From WHTB01 sp050699035 (lineage in GTDB: Bacteria > Actinomycetota > Actinomycetes > Propionibacteriales > Nocardioidaceae): a stretch of DNA of 15,637 bases. Positions 1 to 5,818 of the stretch are shown piece by piece. Position 1 is the stretch's first letter, and the number at the start of each line of letters is the position of its first letter. The position numbers and the translations under genes are program-made. The stretch lies in NCBI GenBank assembly GCA_050699035.1, contig JBOHDE010000078.1, positions 1 to 15,637 of the forward strand, read 5' to 3'. The notes beneath the pieces are model-generated. The model ran no database searches, was not told the DNA's origin, and was given only the letters and a program-made list of their open reading frames with translations.

Positions 1-572
1 GCTCCCAGGTCGCCGGCGCTGGTCGAGATGAGGCTGACCGCGACGACCCGGTCGGTGAACATCTCCGGGTGCGCGTGCGCGAGCGCCATGATCGTCATGC
101 CGCCCATCGAGTGGCCGACGAGGACGAGCGGGCCTTCCGGGGCGACGGTCTCGATCACCTGGAGCAAATCCTCGCCGAGCTGCTCGATCGTGCTCAGGTC
201 GCGCTCGGACCGGCCCGACCGGCCGTGCGACCGCTGGTCGTAGAACACGGTCCGCCGATATCCACGCAGCGCCAGCCGCTGGTAGTGCCAACAGTCGAGG
301 TTCAGGGCGTAGCCATGCACGAAGACCACCGTGGGCGCGGTCGTGCGTGCCTCGTCGACCTCGACGTGCAGGTCGACGCCGTCGGCCGTGCGTACGGTGA
401 CGGGCGTCCCGCGCAATGCGCCGAGCGGTGCGTCGAGCGGCGTACGCGGACGACGCGGCCGGTCGACGAGGCGCCGCTCGGCGATCGCCCCGGCGGCCGC
501 GCCCATCGCCAGCAGGCCGACCGCCGCACCGGCGGCCCCGGCGATCTTGCGGAGGCGTGACCCTTCGCTCAC
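1..572 (-). CDS. alpha/beta hydrolase, membrane-anchored, 3' end cut by window edge
   Basis: About 190 N-terminal residues are visible; the rest lies beyond the left edge. The fold is an alpha/beta hydrolase: an oxyanion-type HGY at residues 86-88, a DQRSHGRSG stretch at 112-120 and the nucleophile elbow GHSMGG at 153-158 with Ser155 as expected nucleophile. The catalytic Asp and His would lie in the missing part. Residues 9-31 form an Ala/Gly-rich hydrophobic segment flanked by Arg, suggesting an uncleaved membrane anchor or signal. The start chosen is GTG at 572, whose bases overlap the alr stop (GTGA), so translation is probably coupled to alr. A hydrolase directly after alr is a common actinobacterial arrangement. 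The substrate cannot be told from sequence: esterase, lipase or haloperoxidase-like enzymes all share these motifs. Confidence 0.88.
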   Translation of the reverse strand, partial: MSEGSRLRKIAGAAGAAVGLLAMGAAAGAIAERRLVDRPRRPRTPLDAPLGALRGTPVTVRTADGVDLHVEVDEARTTAPTVVFVHGYALNLDCWHYQRLALRGYRRTVFYDQRSHGRSGRSERDLSTIEQLGEDLLQVIETVAPEGPLVLVGHSMGGMTIMALAHAHPEMFTDRVVAVSLISTSAGDLG

Positions 573-1708
573 TGCGGGCTGCCCCCCACGTACCGGCGGG
601 TCACCCGGCCGCCGATCCGGCTGACGATCTCGTAGCTGATCGTGCCGGCGGCGGCGGCCCAGTCCTGGGCGGTCGGCTCACCGGACCGGCCGGTGCCGAA
701 GAGCACGACCGGGTCGCCGGCCGCGGCGGCGTCGCCGTGCAGGTCGACCACGAACTGGTCCATGCAGACCCGACCCGACACCGTCCGCCGGCGCCCGGCG
801 ACCAGCACCGGGCCGACCCCGGAGGCGTGTCGCGGGATGCCGTCGGCGTACCCGACCGGGACCAGACCGAGGGTCGTCGGCCGCTCGGTGACGTAGGTGT
901 GGCCGTACGACACTCCGGCACCCGCGGAGACCTGCTTGACCATCGCCAGCCGGGCCTGCAGCGTCATCGCCGGCACCAGGCCGAGGTCGGCCGACGTGGC
1001 CCGGTCGGGGATCGGGGAGAGGCCGTAGACGGCGAGCCCGGGGCGCACCAGGTCCCACCACGCCTCCGGGGTCGTGAACGTCGTCGGCGAGTTGGCCAGG
1101 TGCCGGACCTCGGGGGTGAGCCCGGCCGCGTCGGCCGCATCGACGGCGCGGGCGAACTCGTCGACCTGCAGCTTGACCGACGGGTGCTCCGGCTCGTCGC
1201 CGCAGGCCAGGTGCGACCACACCCCGGTCACCCGGACCCAGCCTTCCAGCTCGGCGCGCCGTGCTGCCTCCACCAGCCCGGGCCAGGAGTCGGTCGTCGC
1301 GCCACCTCGGCCCAGACCTGTGTCGGCCTTCAGCTGCAGCCGGGCGACGCGGTCGAGCCGGCGCGCGGCGGCGGTGATCTCGTCGAGGTCGTCGGGAGAG
1401 TACGCGGTGACGTCGACTTCGGCCTCGATCGCGGCGGCGTAGTCCTCACCCGGCACGGTGAGCCAGGACAGGATCGGCTCGAGGTCGCCGGCCCGGCGCA
1501 GCGCCAAGGCCTCGTCGAGGGTCGCGACGCCCAGCCACTCCGCGGCGCCGGCCCGCGCCGCGCGGGCGGACTCGACCAGGCCATGGCCGTACCCATCGGC
1601 CTTGACGACGGCCATCACCGGCGAGCCCTGGGCATGGCGGCGGATCGTGGCGACGTTGCCGCTGATCGCGGCGAGGTCGACGACGGCCTCCGCGCGGGTG
1701 ACGCTCAC
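569..1708 (-). CDS. alr: alanine racemase
   Basis: This PLP enzyme interconverts L- and D-alanine in the cytoplasm and so supplies D-Ala for peptidoglycan. The 379 residues match the usual family length (360-390). The PLP-lysine motif AVVKADGYGHG is at residues 33-43 (Lys36), LKADTGLGR at 126-134, HLANS at 203-207, RPGLAVYG at 222-229 and the catalytic tyrosine motif GVSYGHTYV at 265-273 (Tyr268). I chose GTG at 1708 because it places the PLP lysine at the usual distance from the N-terminus. It follows the LCP stop by only 4 nt, with a GGTGGA ribosome-binding sequence inside the LCP 3' end. The same frame stays open further upstream to about 2026, but that part is low-complexity Arg/Ser opposite real LCP codons. 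The gene overlaps the downstream hydrolase by 4 nt, so LCP-alr-hydrolase reads as one operon. Confidence 0.97.
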   Translation of the reverse strand: MSVTRAEAVVDLAAISGNVATIRRHAQGSPVMAVVKADGYGHGLVESARAARAGAAEWLGVATLDEALALRRAGDLEPILSWLTVPGEDYAAAIEAEVDVTAYSPDDLDEITAAARRLDRVARLQLKADTGLGRGGATTDSWPGLVEAARRAELEGWVRVTGVWSHLACGDEPEHPSVKLQVDEFARAVDAADAAGLTPEVRHLANSPTTFTTPEAWWDLVRPGLAVYGLSPIPDRATSADLGLVPAMTLQARLAMVKQVSAGAGVSYGHTYVTERPTTLGLVPVGYADGIPRHASGVGPVLVAGRRRTVSGRVCMDQFVVDLHGDAAAAGDPVVLFGTGRSGEPTAQDWAAAAGTISYEIVSRIGGRVTRRYVGGSPQ

Positions 1709-1712
1709 CGGC

Positions 1713-3278
1713 TCATTCCACCGGGTTGTAGGCACAGGAGTCGGTCGCCTCGACCGCCTCGTCGGGAGACTCGGCGTCGCCGCTGGGAGCAGCCGTCGGC
1801 TCCTCCGACGGCTCTTCGGACGGCTCCTCCGACGTCCCCGCCGACGGCTCCTGGCTGGCGCCGTCGCCGGGCTTCGGCTTGGTCTTCTTCGGCGGCGGTT
1901 CGAGGGCCTTCTGGACGGCCGCATGGACGTACTCGTAGTCCGGGTTGCCTGGGTCGAACTCGTCGGACGAGCGGAAGACGACCGAGCGCAGGTCGTGGTC
2001 CTTGACCTCCATCGACAGGTCGACAAAGGCGGGCAGCAGCTTCTGCGGGATGTCGGTGCGGATGATCTCCTTGCCGGCCGATGCGAGGCTCTGGTAGCGG
2101 CGCAACAGGTTGGCCGGGTGGGCCTTGTCGACGATCGCGTCGATCATGCAGCGCTGGCGTTCCATCCGGTTGTAGTCGTCGAGACCGTAACGGCCGCGGG
2201 CGAACCAGAGCGCCTTGCGGCCGTTGAGCCGCTGGTCGGGGCCGGGGTCGAGGTAGCCCGTCGGCTCGACCCCGGCGTCGGTGTTGCCGCCGATCGGGAT
2301 CGGCTGGTTGATGTTGACCGTCACGCCGCCCATCGCGTCGACGATCTGCTCGAACCCGTCGAGGTTGACCAGCATGTAGTAGTCGACGTCGATGCCGAGC
2401 GCCCCGCTCACGCCCATCTTGAGCGCGTCCGCGCCCTCGTTGTCGGTCCTGCCGACGGCACCGGGATGGTTGGCGGGAACGTTGCGGTAGATCGCGTTCA
2501 GCATGAACTCGCCGGGGTCTCCGTCGCCGGTGAAGCCCTCGGGGTAGATGTCGTGCAGCTCCGAGCCTTCCGGGAAAGGCACGTTCATCAGGTTGCGCGG
2601 CAGGCTGAACAGCACCGTGTCACCGGACTTGGTGTCCATGCTGGCGATCATCACCGAGTCGGTGCGGATGCCCTCCCGGTCAACGCCGCCGTCACCACCG
2701 AGCAGCAGCAGGTTGACCCGGTCGCGGTCTCCCCACGGGTTCTTGGCGGTCACGCCCTTCGGCCTGGTCGCGCTGTCGGTGTCTTTGAAGATGTGGCTGA
2801 CCAGGTCTGCCTGGACGTATGAGTAGCGGGCACCCACGGCGAGCGGCGCGGCCACGAGCAGGCACAGGATGAGCACGAAGCTGCCGCCGACGAACGCGTG
2901 CAGCCGAGGCTGATGACGCGGCTTGACCATGCGGTAGGTCGCCACCACGATCGCGACCCAGGCCACCAGCAGGACGAGCAGGCCGGCGGTGACGAAGAGC
3001 AGCTTTCGCGGGTCGACCGCGACTCGGATCAGGGAGTCGACGTGGCCCGCGGCGTACCATCCGCCGACCACCGCGATGCAGAGCGTCGGGAGCAGCACCA
3101 GCAGGCCGAGGTAGCGACGGCCCACGAAGACGAAGCCGCTGCCCGGTAGCACCGCGCCGAGCGCGGTCACGCCGAGCGTGCCGGGCAGGCTCTTGGCGTG
3201 GTGCAGCGCTGCGCGGCGCCGTCGCCGACGCCGCGCAGGCGTGCGGCGGTCATCACGTCGAGGCAGAGTCTGTGTCAT
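1713..3278 (-). CDS. LCP (LytR-CpsA-Psr) family cell-wall polymer ligase
   Basis: LCP proteins transfer lipid-linked glycopolymers (teichoic acid, capsule, arabinogalactan) onto peptidoglycan outside the membrane. With ATG 3278 the protein has 521 residues. It starts with an Arg-rich cytoplasmic stretch (7-23), then hydrophobic segments near 36-52, 57-78, 92-114 and 127-150. The LCP domain follows: NLLLLGGDG (189-197), IRTDS (204-208), SLPRN (225-229), YYMLVNLDGFEQIVDAMGGV (300-319) and the Arg-rich active-site stretch ALWFARGRYGLDDYNRMERQ (356-375). The tail is acidic and repetitive (SEEPSEEPSEEP near 483-494). Most LCP proteins have one N-terminal helix, so the multi-pass start is unusual. 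A GTG at 3305, preceded by AGGTGG, would add nine residues and is a real alternative start. A TACCCT box at 3335-3340 (minus strand) is a weak -10 candidate. Family is certain; the polymer is unknown. Confidence 0.93.
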   Translation of the reverse strand: MTQTLPRRDDRRTPARRRRRRRAALHHAKSLPGTLGVTALGAVLPGSGFVFVGRRYLGLLVLLPTLCIAVVGGWYAAGHVDSLIRVAVDPRKLLFVTAGLLVLLVAWVAIVVATYRMVKPRHQPRLHAFVGGSFVLILCLLVAAPLAVGARYSYVQADLVSHIFKDTDSATRPKGVTAKNPWGDRDRVNLLLLGGDGGVDREGIRTDSVMIASMDTKSGDTVLFSLPRNLMNVPFPEGSELHDIYPEGFTGDGDPGEFMLNAIYRNVPANHPGAVGRTDNEGADALKMGVSGALGIDVDYYMLVNLDGFEQIVDAMGGVTVNINQPIPIGGNTDAGVEPTGYLDPGPDQRLNGRKALWFARGRYGLDDYNRMERQRCMIDAIVDKAHPANLLRRYQSLASAGKEIIRTDIPQKLLPAFVDLSMEVKDHDLRSVVFRSSDEFDPGNPDYEYVHAAVQKALEPPPKKTKPKPGDGASQEPSAGTSEEPSEEPSEEPTAAPSGDAESPDEAVEATDSCAYNPVE

Positions 3279-3386
3279 CCATCGTCCGTTGTAGGCAGCA
3301 GTCACCCGCCACCTGGCGGTAGGGCAGCGATTTCAGGGTAGCCCGGTCGGGCAGCCAACACGAAGTCAGCCGCCGGCAGGCGTGAC

Positions 3387-3416
3387 CCCGGTCATGGCAA
3401 ACCCATGGTGACCGGG
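3387..3416. repeat. imperfect hairpin upstream of the LCP gene
   Basis: CCCGGTCA (3387-3394) and TGACCGGG (3409-3416) are exact inverted copies. TGG/CCA pairing can continue inward past a small bulge around the CAAAC loop. The hairpin lies 80-110 nt upstream of the possible LCP starts, in the expected promoter region. It could be an operator, a hairpin in a long leader, or simply another intergenic palindrome. There is no direct sign of function. Confidence 0.45.
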
Positions 3417-3448
3417 ACGATTCCGGCACCCAGCGTCACCGGCCATCA

Positions 3449-3477
3449 CCCTCGCGCCGAGGTTGCGCGTATGTCGG
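3449..3477 (-). repeat. repeat A, copy 1 (dispersed repeat unit)
   Basis: These 29 nt are identical to 3826-3854, with core CGACATACGCGCAACCTCG on the minus strand. Similarity continues more loosely on the side where the minus strand reads GGCTCATNTCTNCCC: the GGCTCAT box lies at 3492-3498 here and at 3870-3876 in the other copy, at nearly the same offset. The duplicated unit is therefore about 50 nt, not just the core. This copy stands alone, without an inverted partner beside it. Confidence 0.85.
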
Positions 3478-3698
3478 TCGTGCGGGAAGAAATGAGCCCG
3501 GCGATCGCCCATACCGGTTCCGGTCGGTCGCGTATCAGGTGGTGGGCTTGCACAGGACCTGACGTCGAGGGGCCGATGACACGCGGCTGGGGCGGCGGTG
3601 ACCCGGTGCCGACGGGCGGACCCGGCTGCAATCTGCGGACACATGTTGGCAGCCGACGACCCGGACCGATCTCGGTGTGGATGGGCTACTTCGCCCCT

Positions 3699-3745
3699 CG
3701 AACCGACAGTTTCGGCCCCGATTCCGGGCTCAGAATGTCGGTTCG
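3699..3745. repeat. hairpin with CGAACCGACA arms
   Basis: CGAACCGACA (3699-3708) and TGTCGGTTCG (3736-3745) are perfect 10-nt inverted repeats. A second short stem GCCC/GGGC pairs inside the 27-nt spacer, giving a 47-nt interrupted hairpin. Its sequence differs from repeat A, although the outer arm shares the ACCGACA/TGTCGGT flavour of the neighbouring repeats. No T-run follows on either strand, so it is not a classic terminator. Confidence 0.65.
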
Positions 3746-3793
3746 GAGGGTGACGTTGAGGCCGGCGGACACGGACCAACATTTCTCCGGACA

Positions 3794-3853
3794 CGACATA
3801 CGCGCAACCTCGACGCGAAGAAGGGCCCTCGCGCCGAGGTTGCGCGTATGTCG
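3794..3853. repeat. repeat A, copies 2 and 3 facing each other as a 24-bp hairpin
   Basis: CGACATACGCGCAACCTCG at 3794-3812 (plus) is exactly complementary to 3835-3853. After one A-C mismatch, CGCGA (3814-3818) pairs with TCGCG (3829-3833). The result is a stem of 19 + 5 bp around a 10-nt loop. The right arm is the exact direct repeat of copy 1 at 3449-3477. On the left arm the flank CATTTCTCCGG resembles the CATNTCTNCC flanks of the other two copies read on the minus strand, so this is a head-to-head pair of a mobile-looking unit rather than a chance palindrome. Function is unknown; REP- or BIME-like elements elsewhere have this architecture. Confidence 0.85.
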
Positions 3854-3969
3854 GGATCCCTGGGCAGAGATGAGCCACTTGTCAGACAGTTCCGACTCCC
3901 TGTGTTCGATTCCTTCTGACCAACCCATCAGCTGCACGCGGTGACCAGGTCGCCGGTCCACGGTGCGTA

Positions 3970-3995
3970 GAAGATTGCCCAATTGGGCAATCTTC
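3970..3995. repeat. perfect 26-nt palindrome (palindrome C1)
   Basis: GAAGATTGCCCAA is followed directly by its exact reverse complement, with no spacer. It is one of two related palindromes (see 4021-4046), centres 51 nt apart. On the minus strand it lies about 75 nt after the nnr stop. With no loop and no following T-run it would be an atypical terminator, although GC-rich bacteria do use hairpins without a U-tract. A dimeric-protein binding site is an equally good reading. Confidence 0.8.
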
Positions 3996-4020
3996 GACCC
4001 GGTCCTGCCGGTTCGAGGTC

Positions 4021-4046
4021 GAACTTTGCCCCATTGGGCAAAATTC
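4021..4046. repeat. near-perfect 26-nt palindrome (palindrome C2), possible nnr terminator
   Basis: TTTGCCC (4025-4031) and GGGCAAA (4036-4042) pair around CATT. GAA/TTC extends the ends after one mismatch, giving the same 26-nt span as palindrome C1. The two share GAA..TTGCCC..TTGGGCAA..TTC. It begins 24 nt after the nnr stop on the minus strand, the usual place for a terminator hairpin of the glmS-acpS-nnr operon. Two similar hairpins in a row could act as a tandem terminator, or as paired operators. Confidence 0.7.
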
Positions 4047-4069
4047 CACCTCGGTCACGTCGACCTCGG

Positions 4070-5449
4070 TCACGGGGCGGGGAGGTCGCGGACAGCCTGC
4101 GGCACGGCGCGGGCGACCGCACCGGCGGTGAGGGGCCCACCGGCGGCGGCCCGGGTCGCGGCCGCGCCATGCAGCCAGACCCCCACACTGCCGGCGTCGA
4201 ACGGCGGGAGACCGGCGGCCAGCAGCGCACCGCACAGCCCCGAGAGAACGTCGCCCGACCCGGCGGTGGCGAGCCACGGCACCCCGGTGCTGTTGACCCG
4301 GACCCTGCCGTCAGGCGCCGCGACCAGGGTCCGCTCCCCCTTGAGCAGGACGACGGCGTCGAAGCGGGTCGCGGCTTCCCGAGCGTGCCGCAGCGGCGCC
4401 CGCTCGACCGAGGACCGCTCGATGCCGAGCATCCGGGCCAGCTCCCCGGCATGCGGGGTCACCAGCGCCGGCACCCCCAACGGTCCCTCGACGTGCGTCA
4501 GCGCGTCGGCGTCCACGAGCAGGGGTACGCCGGCGCGGGCCAGCCGGGCGAGCGTCTGGCCCGCCTCCGAACCGCCGCCGGGTCCGACCACCCACGCCTG
4601 GCACTTGCCCTCCCCGGGCACCACCTCGGGATGCGCGGCCTGCACGGCCCTGGCAGCCGCCTGGTCGCCCGAGAACCGGACCATCCCGGCCAGGCCGGTC
4701 GAGGCGCCGGCCACGGCCAGCACCGCCGCGCCGGGATACTCCGTCGAGCCGGCGGCGACCCCCACCACTCCGCGGGTGTACTTGTGCGCGTCCGGAGCAG
4801 GCCGCGGCAGCAGGGTGGCCACGTCGCCGGCTTGCAGCGACTCGACCACCGCGGCCGGTAGGTCGACTCCGATGTCGACGAGGTGTACGGCCCCCGCGGC
4901 CCGCGCCGCCGGCCCGACCAGCAGGCCGACCTTGTGCGTCCCGAACGTCACGGTGACGTCGGCGGACACGTGCGCGGCCGGCGTCTCACCGGTGTCGACG
5001 TCGATGCCGCTCGGCACGTCGACGGACACGACCGGGACCCCGGGGAGCAGACCGAGTGCCCGCACCGCCGCCGCGTCCAGGCCCGGTCGACCGCCGATCC
5101 CGACGATCCCGTCGACCACCAGGTCGCTGCGGCCGGGCTCCCCCACCCAGCCACCGGAACGCCGCAGAGCGGCCAGACCATCGGCGTGGGTACGCTCCCC
5201 GGCCAGCAGCACGGCGTCGACCCGCGCACCCCGGCGGGCCAGCGCGGCACCGGCGAACAGCGCGTCGCCGCCGTTGTCGCCACCGCCGACGAGCAGGGTC
5301 ACCCGCGCGCCGTACGTCACACCGAGGAACTCACTGCAGGCCCACGCCAGCCCGGTCGCGGCCCGCTGCATCAGCGTGCCTGCGGGCAGCCGTGCCATCA
5401 GCGCCGCCTCGGCCGTGCGCACCTGCTCGACGGTGTGGGCGCTCCGCAT
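4070..5449 (-). CDS. nnr: bifunctional NAD(P)H-hydrate epimerase / ADP-dependent (S)-NAD(P)H-hydrate dehydratase
   Basis: This cytoplasmic repair enzyme handles hydrated NAD(P)H: the N-terminal domain interconverts R and S hydrates, and the C-terminal kinase-like domain dehydrates the S form. In 459 residues the YjeF_N domain covers about 1-215 (GGGDNGGDAL 55-64, VDVPSGID 143-150, HKVG 172-175). The dehydratase domain covers about 222-459 (HKYTRG 222-227, DADAL 313-317, TPHAGE 331-336, LLKG 368-371, and TAGSGDVLSG with catalytic-type Asp400). Both domains look intact. ATG at 5449 overlaps the acpS stop by one base (TGATG) and has GGAGGG just upstream, so the two are translationally coupled. 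In many relatives alr follows closely; here the palindromic region and the LCP gene intervene. Confidence 0.96.
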   Translation of the reverse strand: MRSAHTVEQVRTAEAALMARLPAGTLMQRAATGLAWACSEFLGVTYGARVTLLVGGGDNGGDALFAGAALARRGARVDAVLLAGERTHADGLAALRRSGGWVGEPGRSDLVVDGIVGIGGRPGLDAAAVRALGLLPGVPVVSVDVPSGIDVDTGETPAAHVSADVTVTFGTHKVGLLVGPAARAAGAVHLVDIGVDLPAAVVESLQAGDVATLLPRPAPDAHKYTRGVVGVAAGSTEYPGAAVLAVAGASTGLAGMVRFSGDQAAARAVQAAHPEVVPGEGKCQAWVVGPGGGSEAGQTLARLARAGVPLLVDADALTHVEGPLGVPALVTPHAGELARMLGIERSSVERAPLRHAREAATRFDAVVLLKGERTLVAAPDGRVRVNSTGVPWLATAGSGDVLSGLCGALLAAGLPPFDAGSVGVWLHGAAATRAAAGGPLTAGAVARAVPQAVRDLPAP

Positions 5450-5799
5450 CAGCCCTCCAGCACGACCATCGCCGACGCGATCCCGGCGTCGTGGGACAGC
5501 GACACGTGTACGGAGCCCACGCCGAGCGCCTCGGCCCGGGCCGCGACGGACCGCGACAGGTGCAGGGACGGCCTCCCGGAGCCGTCGGTGCGTACCTCGG
5601 CATCGAGCCAGTGCAGATCGGCCGGCGCGCCGAGCGCCTTCGCCAACGCCTCCTTCGCCGCGAACCGGGCGGCCAGCGACGCGATCGGCCGCTCCTGCTC
5701 CAGCGGGGTGAACAGTCGCTGTCGCAGTGCGGGCGTGCGCGCCATCGTCTGCTCGAAGCGGTCGACGTCGACCACGTCGATGCCGACGCCGACGATCAT
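5449..5799 (-). CDS. acpS: holo-[acyl-carrier-protein] synthase
   Basis: AcpS moves the 4'-phosphopantetheine arm from CoA to a serine of acyl carrier protein, activating it for fatty-acid synthesis. The length of 116 residues is typical. The Mg-binding motif GIDVVDVDRF is at 6-15 (Asp8), FAAKEALAKALG at 46-57 (Glu50 as second metal ligand), and the C-terminal VHVSLSHD strand near 97-104. ATG 5799 puts Asp8 at its standard position. The gene starts 19 nt after glmS and overlaps nnr by one base, the second gene of a three-gene operon. The ribosome-binding sequence is weak (GGGCG), which suits coupling to glmS translation. Confidence 0.97.
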   Translation of the reverse strand: MIVGVGIDVVDVDRFEQTMARTPALRQRLFTPLEQERPIASLAARFAAKEALAKALGAPADLHWLDAEVRTDGSGRPSLHLSRSVAARAEALGVGSVHVSLSHDAGIASAMVVLEG

Positions 5800-5818
5800 C
5801 GCCCGACCACTCGCCCGA

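Larger units (their letters stand above)
3306..4069. other. gene-free, palindrome-rich intergenic region
   Basis: These 764 bp separate the 3' end of nnr from the longest possible LCP coding region; with ATG 3278 the gap runs to 3279. Open frames exist on both strands, but none has a recognisable domain or a good ribosome-binding site, and all run through inverted repeats shared between strands, so I call none a gene. The stretch holds at least five palindromic or hairpin structures of four different sequences, listed separately. No tRNA cloverleaf or transposase remnant is visible. It presumably contains the nnr operon terminator at its right side and the LCP-alr promoter at its left side. 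Confidence 0.75.

Noticed and set aside
1709..2026. A longer alanine racemase starting near 2026.
   Set aside because: The added 106 residues are Arg/Ser repeats produced by reading the LCP tail in another frame.
3449..3854. A CRISPR array, because of repeated units.
   Set aside because: There are only three copies, in mixed orientation and irregular spacing (one pair separated by about 20 nt, the other by over 300), and no cas genes.
3891..3930. A tRNA gene or tRNA-end attachment site, because of TGTTCGATTCC resembling a T-loop.
   Set aside because: The flanking bases do not pair into a 5-bp T-stem and no acceptor or anticodon arm is found.
3366..3982. Open frames of 60-180 codons on both strands in the palindromic region.
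   Set aside because: They run through the inverted repeats, so both strands give similar RHTRNL / EVARMS peptides from the same bases. No domain or good ribosome-binding site is seen.
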